From: Providencia alcalifaciens DSM 30120
GTDB lineage: Bacteria > Pseudomonadota > Gammaproteobacteria > Enterobacterales > Enterobacteriaceae
Assembly: GCF_000173415.1 (NCBI RefSeq)
Contig: NZ_ABXW01000070.1
Span: forward strand, 124,001-188,000
DNA length: 64,000 nt
Direction: 5' to 3'
Below are positions 24,223-34,000 of this stretch, in pieces. The translations under genes and the position numbers were made by a program. How positions within the stretch are numbered: the stretch's first letter is position 1; each line of letters begins with the position of its first letter. The notes beneath the pieces are model-generated. The model ran no database searches, was not told the origin of the DNA, and was given only the letters and a program-made list of their open reading frames with translations.

Positions 24223-25407
24223 ATGACCAAATATGTCCTTTTTAGTTTCTGGATCGTCCTTATTTATCCTTTGGGTGTCGACCTCCATTTAACCGGCATT
24301 CCCTATATTGCCGCAGATTTACATGCCAATGAAAGCCAACTCCATGTGGCATTCTCCATCTATTTAGCGGGTATGGCATCCACCATGCTAATTGCGGGAT
24401 GGTGTGCCGACCATATCGGTCGCAAACCCGTCGTGCTAGCTGGAACGACTATTTTCGCGATTGCATCTATTATTGCGGGAAATGCGACTTCCATTGATAC
24501 CTTTCTCATCACTCGGTTCTTCCAAGGTATTGGTGCAGGTTTCTGTTATGTCGTGACATTCGCTATTTTACGCGATGTATTACCACCCCAACGCCGTACC
24601 AAAGTACTCGCCGCAATGAATGGCGTAACCTGCATTGCACCTGTGCTGGCTCCCGTCATTGGATTTGCGATTTTGCTCATTTACCACTGGTCAGTGATGT
24701 TCTATTTTATGGCAGGCTATGCGGTTATCAGCATGCTATTTTGCCTAATCTCGATTAAAGAAACGAAGCCCTCTTCTGCATCATCAACGAAACAATCAAA
24801 TGCCCAACCGGCGATAGAAGAAAAGCTATTTAACACTTTCTTTGTTACCCGTTTGATTATCTCTTGCTTTGGTATGGGCGTAATCCTGACTTACGTTAAC
24901 GTTGCGCCGATTATCTTGATGGAAAATCTGGGTTTCACGACGGGTCAATACTCCACCGCCATGACGTTGCTGGCGATGGTCAGTATGGGAACATCGTTCT
25001 TAATGCCGAAACTCATTTCAAAATTTAATAGCCGCTCGCTGCTCAATACGGCGTTAAGTTTATTTTTGATTAATGGCGTACTACTTTCAGTCTATCTGCT
25101 CGCACTTCCCCATTTAGCTCTGTTGTACATCGTATTTGCCTTCTGTGGCATAGGTTTCTCCATGCAGTTTGGCATTATTATGAGTCAAGCCTTATCTCCA
25201 TTTGCGAAAAAAGCCGGTATTGCCAGCTCCGTTTTAGCTATCTCACAATTAAGCTGCGCCTCAGCCTATATTTGGATGATGGGTGTGATGGGTGTCCCTT
25301 CAGTGAGTATGCTGTTAATTATCTTGATTGCAGCAGGAATGATTGGCATGGTGTTACTCAGAATACCGACTACGCAGGTCAACCAACAGGTCGCTACATG
25401 TGAATAA
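24223..25407 (+). CDS. mdtL: Multidrug efflux MFS transporter MdtL
   Basis: 394 aa, 12 predicted membrane segments, DHA1-type drug:H+ antiporter. The N-terminus (IYPLGVDLHLTGIPYIAADL), the loop 2-3 motif GWCADHIGRKPV and the segment QGIGAGFCYVVTFAILRDVL closely follow E. coli MdtL, which has been linked to chloramphenicol tolerance. The downstream LysR gene overlaps its end by eight bases, reproducing the E. coli mdtL-yidZ pair. The tna operon that precedes mdtL in E. coli is not here. Confidence 0.9.
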   Translation: MTKYVLFSFWIVLIYPLGVDLHLTGIPYIAADLHANESQLHVAFSIYLAGMASTMLIAGWCADHIGRKPVVLAGTTIFAIASIIAGNATSIDTFLITRFFQGIGAGFCYVVTFAILRDVLPPQRRTKVLAAMNGVTCIAPVLAPVIGFAILLIYHWSVMFYFMAGYAVISMLFCLISIKETKPSSASSTKQSNAQPAIEEKLFNTFFVTRLIISCFGMGVILTYVNVAPIILMENLGFTTGQYSTAMTLLAMVSMGTSFLMPKLISKFNSRSLLNTALSLFLINGVLLSVYLLALPHLALLYIVFAFCGIGFSMQFGIIMSQALSPFAKKAGIASSVLAISQLSCASAYIWMMGVMGVPSVSMLLIILIAAGMIGMVLLRIPTTQVNQQVATCE

Positions 25408-26365
25408 GCAATTGCATCGATTAGACTTAAATTTACTGGTTATTTTGCAATATTTAGTGGAAGAGCGCAGTGTAAGCCTTGCCGCCAAACGGCTTGCTAT
25501 TACCCCCTCCTCCGTCAGTAAGTCATTGTCTAAACTACGCCAATGGTTCGATGACCCGTTATTTATCCGCAGCCCGCAAGGGCTGGTTCCAACCCCATTG
25601 ATGCATCGTATTGAAAAATCACTGCCTGAGTTTTTAAATTTATCTCACTATATTGCAGAGATCAGAGACACTGAAAAGCCACGAGGAATGACGTTTCGAT
25701 TAATGATGGAAGCGCCCTTAAACCTCATCATGCTCCATGATTTATCCCTGAACATCCTCAATCAATACCCAGAATCCGAGGTCATTGTGCGAGATTGGGA
25801 CTATAACTCGTTAGCAGCGCTGATCGCGGGAGATGCGGATATCGGATTAGTGGGTCGTGAAAGCTTCCATTCATCCAAAGAGTCTATTAATCATCTACCT
25901 GACATTCTGAACTTCGAAGTGTTATTCACCGATAAACCTCTGGCGTTTATCCGCAGTGACCACCCTATTTTGCAAGAAGAATGGACATTAACGAATTACT
26001 TAAAATATCCTCATATCAGCACTGAATTTGGCAATCGCATTCCATGGGCCCTCGATGATTTACTGGAAACCATGGGGTTTCATCGACCAATTCATCTATC
26101 CTTCTCTACCTTTGAACAATCACTCTTAATGGCCTCTCGACCTGAGCACAACCTCATCACGAGCTCGCCGGGTTATTGCCAACACTATGTTAATGATTTT
26201 AATCTTGATTTAGTTTGTCGCCCTCTGCCTGTCGATGACATTTTATATCAGCAACTCGAAATCCCTTTCTTGATGCTGTGGCACAAACGTAACGCGTATA
26301 ACTCAAAAACCTTATGGCTGAGAGAACAAATCAAAAACAGCATTCTTAACTTTGTAAATCCATAA
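25400..26365 (+). CDS. yidZ: LysR-family transcriptional regulator YidZ
   Basis: 321 aa, with an N-terminal winged HTH (about residues 8-65: LDLNLLVILQYLVEERSVSLAAKRL, then PSSVSKSLSKLR) and a LysR substrate-binding domain. Residue pattern and length match E. coli YidZ, implicated in anaerobic nitric oxide tolerance. The GTG at 25400 inside the mdtL end is chosen because translation upstream of it does not resemble the family. Translationally coupled to mdtL. Confidence 0.9.
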   Translation: MNKQLHRLDLNLLVILQYLVEERSVSLAAKRLAITPSSVSKSLSKLRQWFDDPLFIRSPQGLVPTPLMHRIEKSLPEFLNLSHYIAEIRDTEKPRGMTFRLMMEAPLNLIMLHDLSLNILNQYPESEVIVRDWDYNSLAALIAGDADIGLVGRESFHSSKESINHLPDILNFEVLFTDKPLAFIRSDHPILQEEWTLTNYLKYPHISTEFGNRIPWALDDLLETMGFHRPIHLSFSTFEQSLLMASRPEHNLITSSPGYCQHYVNDFNLDLVCRPLPVDDILYQQLEIPFLMLWHKRNAYNSKTLWLREQIKNSILNFVNP

Positions 26366-26402
26366 AAAACGCCATGGCAAGGAGTATGAATTGCCACGGC
26401 GA
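26364..26402 (-). terminator. Terminator of rpmJ2 (also past yidZ)
   Basis: CGCCATGGCAA / TTGCCACGGCG stem with one mismatch and a 10-base loop. On the minus strand it is followed by six T residues. It overlaps the yidZ stop region and lies 36 bases past the rpmJ2 stop. Confidence 0.75.
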
Positions 26403-26437
26403 AAACAAGGAACGAAGAAACAGAGAATAACGGAATA

Positions 26438-26563
26438 CTAGCCTTGGACTGCTTTAAAACGAGGATTAGTTTTACAAATCACATAGATACGACCACGACG
26501 ACGCACAACTTGGCAATCAGGGTGGCGCTGCTTAGCGGTTTTTAATGAGCTGAGGACTTTCAC
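26438..26563 (-). CDS. rpmJ2: Alternative (zinc-independent) ribosomal protein L36, YkgO type
   Basis: 41 aa from GTG 26563 ([41 protein letters not shown] in two parts: N-terminal basic half, then the [12 protein letters not shown] core). AGGAG lies six bases upstream of the start. Zn-binding L36 has a CCHC set; here the set is incomplete (only the Cys in HPDCQ and VICK remain), so this is the 'C-minus' form used under zinc starvation. A Zur-like palindrome lies 27-41 bases upstream of the start. The usual partner rpmE2 (L31 type B) is not adjacent. Confidence 0.92.
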   Translation of the reverse strand: MKVLSSLKTAKQRHPDCQVVRRRGRIYVICKTNPRFKAVQG

Positions 26564-26589
26564 GATAACTCCTAATAAAACAAATGTAA

Positions 26590-26604
26590 TGTTATAATGT
26601 AACA
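26590..26604 (-). promoter_or_regulatory. Zur-like operator of rpmJ2
   Basis: TGTTA-TAATG-TAACA within a wider AT-rich match to the enterobacterial Zur box (consensus centred on TGTTATAnTATAACA). Its position just upstream of the zinc-independent L36 gene supports Zur repression in zinc-replete cells. Confidence 0.7.
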
Positions 26605-26740
26605 ATAATGGAATTGAAATCATCCCGCAATCATTTTTTGGGAAACTTTTGTATAATTAAGCCATTACTGACTCTCTATCATTATTTATCAAATAGATAC
26701 ATTTCTATTTAATGAAATAGACCAATTTGAGGAAGATGAA

Positions 26741-27652
26741 ATGTATTACGGCTTTGACATGGGCGGCACCAAAATTGAGTTGGCAGTATTTGACCAAGCA
26801 CTCAATCAAGTATGGCAAAAACGCGTTCCTACTCCAAAAGATGATTACCACGCATTACTCAATGCGTTTCGCGATCTCACCGCTGAAGCAGATGCACAAT
26901 TTAGCTGCCAAGGTAAAATTGGTATTGGTGTTCCAGGTATCGTTAATCACTCGGAAGGCGTTGTATTTACAACCAATGTGCCAAGTGCACAATATAAACC
27001 CTTCATTCACGACCTCACTAACCTCTTAAATCGCCCAGTAAAAGTTGAAAATGATGCTAACTGTTTTGCACTTTCTGAAGCCTGGGATCCTGAATTCAAA
27101 CGCTACCCTAGTGTACTCGGATTAATTTTAGGTACCGGAGTCGGTGGTGGATTTGTGATAAACGGAAAAGTGCTATCCGGAAAAAACGGGATTGCAGGGG
27201 AAATTGGGCACATGAATATGAGTGTTCGTGCTGCTAAGTATCTCGGTGATACTGTTCCGGAAATCGTCTGTGGTTGCGGTCAAACCGCGTGCTTTGAAAC
27301 CTACCTCTCGGGTCCTGGTTTTGAACGTATTTATGCGGCATTTACCAATGAAAAACGTTCAGCTGTCGACATTATTCAGTTATATCAACAAGGCGATCTA
27401 GCTGCTAAACAACATGTTGAGCGCTATATGATGGTGCTAGCCATGTTTATGGGCCAAGTGATTACTGTCTTTGACCCTGATTTGGTCGTGATCGGTGGTG
27501 GCTTATCGCAGTTTGATGAAATTTATCGCTTATTGCCTGAAATAGTCCCACAATATTTATATGGCATCGCCAAAATGCCTGCCATTGAAAAAGCGCGTTA
27601 CGGTGCCTCCGGTGGTGCTCGCGGCGCCGCATTCCTGAATCTCGTCGACTAA
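26741..27652 (+). CDS. nagK: N-acetyl-D-glucosamine kinase
   Basis: ROK-family kinase (303 aa, same length as E. coli NagK) that phosphorylates GlcNAc recovered from cell-wall turnover. The ATP-binding motif FDMGGTKIE is at residues 5-13, catalytic Asp lies in ENDANCFALSEAW, and the ROK zinc site appears as EIGHMN...CGCGQTACFETYLSG. The C-terminus LVVIGGGLS is typical. GAGGA ribosome site precedes the ATG. A hairpin at 27669-27697 follows the stop. Confidence 0.94.
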   Translation: MYYGFDMGGTKIELAVFDQALNQVWQKRVPTPKDDYHALLNAFRDLTAEADAQFSCQGKIGIGVPGIVNHSEGVVFTTNVPSAQYKPFIHDLTNLLNRPVKVENDANCFALSEAWDPEFKRYPSVLGLILGTGVGGGFVINGKVLSGKNGIAGEIGHMNMSVRAAKYLGDTVPEIVCGCGQTACFETYLSGPGFERIYAAFTNEKRSAVDIIQLYQQGDLAAKQHVERYMMVLAMFMGQVITVFDPDLVVIGGGLSQFDEIYRLLPEIVPQYLYGIAKMPAIEKARYGASGGARGAAFLNLVD

Positions 27653-28025
27653 CTCTCCGCTATGACATCTCTACTCCAACAATTATAAGGAGTAGAGGTG
27701 ACGAACACCTCAAATTTACAAAACGCAATTGAGAATCGTTATCATTTATGTTATTTTCAATGAAACTCAATAATAATCAATGAGTTAAACGTCTTACGCG
27801 ATTCAAGGTCACTGCACAGAATTAATCATAGAAATCAGCGAGATATTGCAAAAATTTAGACTTAGACTAGTCCTATGTTGTTCGTTTGAAAAGTGCTTAT
27901 GATTAACTAAATTCCGCTCATTTTTTGATAAATGTGCCATAAAAAACACAGGTAAAGGTCACTCACACCGCCTAACAAATGTCGACAAAGGTCATCATCC
28001 ACGACCTCACTAAAGAGAAAAACTA
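27653..28025. promoter_or_regulatory. nagK-to-NfeD/flotillin intergenic region with Fur-like box
   Basis: 373 bp, no gene recognised. It holds a hairpin at 27669-27697 (CTCTACTCC / GGAGTAGAG, no T run) and a Fur-box-like sequence at 27729-27747. A presumed promoter for the membrane-ATPase cluster should also lie here. I searched by eye for a RyhB-like sRNA after the Fur box and saw no matching core or terminator. Confidence 0.5.
27729..27747 (+). promoter_or_regulatory. Fur-box-like sequence
   Basis: TTGAGAATCGTTATCATTT contains TGAGAAT-C-GTTATCA, matching 12 of 14 positions of the 7-1-7 Fur pattern TGATAAT-n-ATTATCA. It lies about 280 bases upstream of the NfeD-like gene. Confidence 0.55.
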
Positions 28026-28664
28026 ATGAGTTTGTTTTTAGAGAATTGCCTGACTTTTCCTACCATTATCTTTAGCGGTTTACTCATTATTGTCCTTTTT
28101 TACTGGTTGTGTGCTGCTTTTGGTTTGTTAGATATTGATTTATTTAATATTGATACGGAACTAGATGCAGAGGGTATCGACCTCACGGGCTTCGCAGGTT
28201 GGCTCACTAAATTAGGTTTAGCGGGAATTCCCGTTACTATTATCTTGACGCTATTTACCCTATTTGGCTGGCTCATTAGCTACTTTGCTGCGCATTTATT
28301 TCTCCGATTCATCGATATGACCCTACTTCGCTACGCCGTCGGCGTAACGCTACTGGTGATTACCGCATTTATCTCCCTGCAATTGACGGCAATCTGCCTA
28401 CGACCTATTCGTAACCGATTGGTTAACCTCAACAAACCAAAAACTGTCCATCAGTTAATGGGGAAGCTGGCAACCGTACGTTCCGGCACGGTAACCGAAC
28501 AAAATGGGGAAGCCGTATTAGAAGATGGTGGTGCAGGACTCATTTTGCAGGTTAGAGCACCTAGCGCCGACAATATCAAACGCGGCGATCGCGTCGTGAT
28601 TATCAGCTATGACCCACAATCCCACAGTTACCAAGTCGTAACTGAAAATGAATTCCGACAGTAA
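28026..28664 (+). CDS. NfeD/YqiJ-like membrane protein with C-terminal OB-fold
   Basis: 212 aa. Three hydrophobic segments (about 12-35, 67-90 and 103-127) precede a soluble domain (about 143-205: MGKLATVRSGTVTEQNGEAVLEDG...GDRVVIISY), which looks like the OB-fold of NfeD-family proteins. E. coli YqiJ has the same layout and lies directly before flotillin-like yqiK; here too a flotillin gene follows, 70 bases downstream. NfeD proteins typically partner SPFH/flotillin proteins in membrane microdomains. First gene of the four-gene cluster; identity as strict YqiJ orthologue is not certain. Confidence 0.82.
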   Translation: MSLFLENCLTFPTIIFSGLLIIVLFYWLCAAFGLLDIDLFNIDTELDAEGIDLTGFAGWLTKLGLAGIPVTIILTLFTLFGWLISYFAAHLFLRFIDMTLLRYAVGVTLLVITAFISLQLTAICLRPIRNRLVNLNKPKTVHQLMGKLATVRSGTVTEQNGEAVLEDGGAGLILQVRAPSADNIKRGDRVVIISYDPQSHSYQVVTENEFRQ

Positions 28665-28734
28665 AAACAAAATATAAACCACTTTGCTAATTAATAAAGA
28701 ATGACGACATCGTCAGAACCCATGGAGAAGAAAT

Positions 28735-30936
28735 ATGGATTTGGCTGAATACATGCCTTTTTTAACGGTTGTTGGGGGAGTGATAATCATCATTCTTGGG
28801 TTTTTTGGCTTATTTAAAGCGTTCTATATCAAAGTCCCTCAAGGCACCGCCCTGATTGTCAACGACATGTCGTCACAACCTAAAGTCCACTTTACAGGGG
28901 CATTAGTGTATCCCGTTATCTACAAAAAAGAGTTTATGCGCATTTCGTTGCTCACTCTGGAAGTCGACCGCCGCGGTAAAGACGGTTTAATTTGCCAAGA
29001 TAACTTGCGTGCCGATATTACCGTTGCCTTCTATTTACGCGTGAATGAAACCACGGAAGACGTATTAAAAGTCGCTAAGGCTATCGGTGTTGACCGTGCA
29101 TCTGACCATCAAGCTGTTAGCTCCTTGTTTAGTGCTAAATTCTCAGAAGCCCTGAAAACAGTGGGCAAGCAATTTGAATTAGCTAAGTTGTTTGAAGACC
29201 GTCAAAATTTCCGCGACCGAATCGTCGATGTAATAGGCAAGGATCTGAACGGCTATGCTCTCGAAGACGTAGCAATCGACTATTTAGAGCAAACACCGAA
29301 ATCTGCCCTTGACCCCAATAATATTTTCGACTCCGAAGGTATTCGTAAAATCACCGAAATTACCGCTATCCACAACATCGAAACGAACCAAAAAGAGCGA
29401 GATCAAGAGTTAGCCATTCAGAAAAAAAATGTGGAAACCCGCGAAGCTAGCTTGGCATTAGAGCGCCAACAAGCCGATGCTGAAGCTCGCCAAAAACGTG
29501 AAATCGATAATATCCGCGCTCGCGAACAAGCAGAAACCTTGCGCGTTCAAGAAGAAGAACGTCTCAAGTCCGAGCAAGCTCGTATTCAAACGCAGCAAGA
29601 AATTGAAATTCGCGAAGAAAACCGTATGCGTGAAGTCGAAGTGGCTCAGCAGAACCGCACTCGTGCTGTCGCTATTGAAGAAGAACGCGTTAACCGCGCT
29701 CGTGAACTAGAAATTGTTGCACGTGAACGCGAAGTTGAGTTGCAACGTATTGATAAAGAAAAAGCATTAGAAGAAGAGCGCAAAAATATCTCTAACGTGA
29801 TTCGTGAGCGTGTAGCGGTTGAAAAAACTGTGGCTCAAGAAGAAGAGCGCATCAAAGAGGTTCGTGAGATTTCTGAAGCGGAACGTATGAAGCAAGTCAC
29901 TGTGATTAACGCCCAAGCAGAAGCTGAGGAAGCCTTAGTCCGTCAAGTGAAAAGAGCTGAAGCCGATGAAGCGAGTGCCAAACACCGCGCAGAAGAAATC
30001 AGCACCATGGCACAAGCTGAATTGGAAGCATCCGCGAAACAAGCGGAAGCGAAAAAACGCTTAGCCGAAGGAATTGAAGCCGAGCACGCGGCATTAGGTT
30101 TAGCCGAAGCTCGTGTTCGCCAAGCCACAGCCGAAGCTGAAGAGAAAGAGGGGCTGGTTCAAGCGAATATTACCGCAGAAAAACTGTTAGCCGAAGCCCG
30201 TGGTCTGAAAGAAAAAGGCTTAACCGAAGCCCAAGTGATGGAAGCCAAAGCCCAAGCTGAACGCGAGCAAGGTCTTGCTGAAGCGAAAATTCTGGAAGAA
30301 AAATTGACCGCTCAAGCCCGCGGTGAAGAGCAACAAGCGAATGCAAAAGAGAAGCTGGGCTTGGCTGATGCCAAAGTTCTGGAAGAAAAACTGGCCGCTC
30401 AAGCGCGTGGTGAAGGTCAATTAGGTGCAGCGCAAGCCGAAGTGATTCGCCAACGCCTGAAAGCCGAAGCTGACGGTCTGACAGATAAATTCCAGTCAAT
30501 GGATCACCTCAGTGACACCGCTCGCTCACATGAAGAATTCCGTATGCGTCTTGAGAAAGAGTTTGAGCAATCTATGGCATCCATTGAAGCGAATAAAGAA
30601 ATTGCTCGCGAACAAGCGGATGTGCTGGCTGCGGCACTGAGCAAAACCAACATCGAAATTGTCGGTGGTGATGGTAACTTCTTCAACACGTTCTCCAAAG
30701 CACTGAGTTTAGGAAAAGCCGTTGATGGCTTTATGGATAAAAGCAGCTTTGCCAAGGAAAATCTTGAAAAGCTGGTAAACCGCGCCACAGAAGAGAAGAA
30801 AATTGATATTGCATCCTTACTGCAAAACCCTGAAGTGAAAGACTTAATCAATGGGTTTATGGCAGCAAAAGGCGCAACGCAAACAGCAAAAAATATCGTC
30901 AGTAAGCCCGTTTCTTACGATGATAATCAACGCTAA
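28735..30936 (+). CDS. Long flotillin-like (SPFH/band 7) protein, YqiK type
   Basis: 733 aa. One N-terminal membrane segment (about 9-32), then an SPFH domain (about 33-200: YIKVPQGTALIVND, AFYLRVNETTEDVLKVAKAIG). A very long charged, Ala/Glu/Lys/Gln-rich coiled coil (about 215-590) follows, then a C-terminal helical part (about 600-720). The coiled coil carries an imperfect 29-residue tandem repeat with the core ILEEKLTAQARGE / VLEEKLAAQARGE (DNA about 30271 and 30358). E. coli YqiK is about 550 aa, so this version is extended. Flotillins oligomerise into membrane scaffolds. GGAGAAG precedes the ATG. Flanked by the NfeD-like partner and the giant ATPase. Confidence 0.9.
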   Translation: MDLAEYMPFLTVVGGVIIIILGFFGLFKAFYIKVPQGTALIVNDMSSQPKVHFTGALVYPVIYKKEFMRISLLTLEVDRRGKDGLICQDNLRADITVAFYLRVNETTEDVLKVAKAIGVDRASDHQAVSSLFSAKFSEALKTVGKQFELAKLFEDRQNFRDRIVDVIGKDLNGYALEDVAIDYLEQTPKSALDPNNIFDSEGIRKITEITAIHNIETNQKERDQELAIQKKNVETREASLALERQQADAEARQKREIDNIRAREQAETLRVQEEERLKSEQARIQTQQEIEIREENRMREVEVAQQNRTRAVAIEEERVNRARELEIVAREREVELQRIDKEKALEEERKNISNVIRERVAVEKTVAQEEERIKEVREISEAERMKQVTVINAQAEAEEALVRQVKRAEADEASAKHRAEEISTMAQAELEASAKQAEAKKRLAEGIEAEHAALGLAEARVRQATAEAEEKEGLVQANITAEKLLAEARGLKEKGLTEAQVMEAKAQAEREQGLAEAKILEEKLTAQARGEEQQANAKEKLGLADAKVLEEKLAAQARGEGQLGAAQAEVIRQRLKAEADGLTDKFQSMDHLSDTARSHEEFRMRLEKEFEQSMASIEANKEIAREQADVLAAALSKTNIEIVGGDGNFFNTFSKALSLGKAVDGFMDKSSFAKENLEKLVNRATEEKKIDIASLLQNPEVKDLINGFMAAKGATQTAKNIVSKPVSYDDNQR

Positions 30937-31057
30937 TCCATCAATATTTTCGCTTTTCAGGTAAGTTTTATACCTCAATATCGTCAAGTTACAGTTTATC
31001 TGTGACTTGACGTTTTATGAGCGTATCTCTTTTTAAGACCAAGGAAATTCGTTAAAC

Positions 31058-34000
31058 ATGTCAGAAACCCAAGATGTGAATCGCGAACAGGAAATTCTCG
31101 ACAATGCCGTAGCAGAAGGTGGCGCGTATGAAATACTGCGCAAGCGCCTGACAGAACAAGGGCAGCAACTTCATCAAAAAGCGGCGCAACTTAATGACAG
31201 CCGACTGACTGAATTTGGTCAAAGCCAGATGGACATCATCGGGCGTATCCGTATTCGTACTGAAAATAATTGCCAAGCCAGAGACATTGTTCGAGTCGGC
31301 GATTGGCTGCTATTTGGCTATAACGTTTTTCTTGGTTTAAAAAAAGAAACGCACATTGAAGATGTTTTTTCACTCTACCAGCTCACTGAAAATGAAGGCG
31401 ATTTTGATGTAGATGCTGTTCCTTATGAAGGCACCTTCCTCAGTGACACCCGCTTTGTTCAGGATTTTACTGAACTCTACACCTATTACAAAAACACGCA
31501 GTTACTTCAATTAGTCGAACGTGATGGCAAGCTGTTAGCGAGCTTTCAAATTGGTGATCGGTTAACGGATGTGCGGGTTTTCCGCTGGTCAATTTCCAGC
31601 GATAAATCGCGTATTGAATACATCGATAATCGCGGTGAACGAGACATTGCCTTACCGCCAACCAACGATTTCGAATGGGTGCGTACCACACGAGAAAACA
31701 CCGTAAATGGGCGCTATCCTCATATCAATATTCTCGATACCGTCTTTGTAGAAACGATTGGCGGTGACCTGACCATCAAATGTGAAAACAACACGGAAGA
31801 TGGGCTAGGCATATATCGCGAAGCGGTACTTGATAAAAACCAATCCCTTGATGACGCCCAAATTGAATACGCACAGACTGGCAGCCTGATTTTACTCAAA
31901 ATCCTGCCATATCGTGAAGAAAGCTGGCGTTATTTGGTTTACAACATCCTGAACCAAACCGTTCAGCGTATCGACGCGATTGGACAAGCCTGTGTACAGC
32001 TTCCTGAAGATCATGGCATTATTTTCCCAGGAGGCTACTACCTGCAAAATGGGGAGTATAAAACCTTTGAGCAGCCAATGGATGGGATGCGCTTTCGTCG
32101 CTTACGTCGTTCGCCCAATGGGGAAGATGTACTATATGTATTTTACTCCCCCAACCAAGGTCGTATCGCCCTTTTCAACTACAATCTGATTGAACGTAAA
32201 CTTGCAGTCCCATTAATCGGGCATGGTTATGCCATGCTAGAAGATGGCAAGATGGTCTTGTTCGAAGGGGAAAGTGATGAAGCCACCCGCGTTCACCCCA
32301 TGCAAGTATGGCAAACGCCTTTTTATTCTGACGAGTTTGCAGACAAACAACCCGCTCGCGGTGGTTTTCTTGGGCGTATTGGCAACGCAGATTTAGTCCG
32401 TGGAATTTCCGAAATTCTCCATATCGCCAAAGAAATTGACGGTAACCACGTGTCAGTTTCCCGCTACGAACAACTTAGCCAACAACCCAAAAACTTGCTG
32501 GATATTTTCTACTGGTTTAATGACGAGCAGTGCTTAGGCATTGGCAAGTTATTAAAAGAAATAACCCAAACCAGTGAGCTGGTTCTCGACGAGTATGAAA
32601 AAGTCGAAAGTATCCGCCAGCAATCCGCAAAATCCATGAATGAGGCAATCACTCGCCAAAAATCCTTACTTTCCCTAACCTTACCGGAAGGATGGACGAA
32701 TATTCAACAATTTGTGGATGGATTAAATGCCTTAAATACCCAACAAGGACACCTGATTTCCCTACGGGAATTCCGCTATATGGATCTCACGACCCTCAGT
32801 GAGATGGAAACAGAAATTACTGACGCTCAGCAGCGTGTTTCTCAAGCTACCGCACAGTTTCTTGCCAGTGATAAAGCTCTACAACCGTTAAAAACTCAGC
32901 TGGCTACCTTTGAAGAGCAAATAGACAAGGCACAGACGAGTGCTCAGTTAGACACGCCAATGAATGACATGGAAAAAATGTCAGCGGATTTGGATATGCT
33001 CTCTAACTTAATGGCATCGCTGAGTTTCGATGATGTGACGCTACAAACACACATCATTGACGCTATTTCACAGATTTATGCGCAATTAAACCAATCTCGC
33101 GCTCGTCTACAACAAAAACGCAAATCCCAAACTAGCGTTGAAAGTGTGGCTCAATTTGGGGCTCAATTTCGTTTGTTTAGCCAAGGGATCACTAACGCAC
33201 TCTCCCTTGCGACCGACCCTGAACGTTGTGATGATCAGCTATCTCGATTACTGGTTCAATTAGAAGAGCTAGAAAGTCAGTTTAGCCATCATGATGAATT
33301 TCTTGATGATATTTTAGCGAAACGCGAAGAGCTGCTGGAAACATTTGAGTCTCATAAACAAACGCTCATTGATGACCGTCAACGTCGTTCACAGAATTTA
33401 CTCACTGCCGCAGACCGATTATTAGAAAGCCTTCAACGCCGCACTGTACGCTTGCAAAACCAAGATGAACTGAATGCGTTTTTTGCCACCGACCCACTGG
33501 CACAGAAAACCCGTGAAATCATCGAAAAACTTCGGGAAATCAACGATAACGTTAAAGCCGATGATATCGATGCAAGGCTCAAAGCTTCCCGAGATCAAGC
33601 TATTCGTATTCTGCGAGATAAAACCGACATCTTTGAAGATGGCGGTAACATCATTAAGCTGGGTCGCCACCGTTTCAGTGTTAATACACAAGAGCTTGAC
33701 CTCACTATTTTACCGAAAGATAACCAATTGTGGGTCTATCTTACGGGCACCGATTTCCAAGAGCCGATTGATAACGCTGAACTCGCGACCTTACAACCTT
33801 ACTGGACAGCAAACCTTGAGTCTGAATCCGACACCGTTTATCGCGCAGAATACCTCGCTTATTCCATCATCTATGCGGCCGCAAAACGCCAAGATGGTTT
33901 AGATTATGACACCCTAAAGAGTGCCCTTTCTGTCCCCGAGAAAATGGATAAATTGGTTCGTGATTTTGCCGCCCCGCGCTATAAAGAAGGCTACGAAAAA

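Noticed and set aside
27748-28020. RyhB-like small RNA after the Fur-like box
   Set aside because: No recognisable RyhB core and no hairpin plus T run after the box.
29400-30480. Minus-strand open frames inside the flotillin gene
   Set aside because: They are mirror frames of the Glu/Ala/Lys-rich coiled coil and show only low-complexity Leu/Ser/Phe composition.
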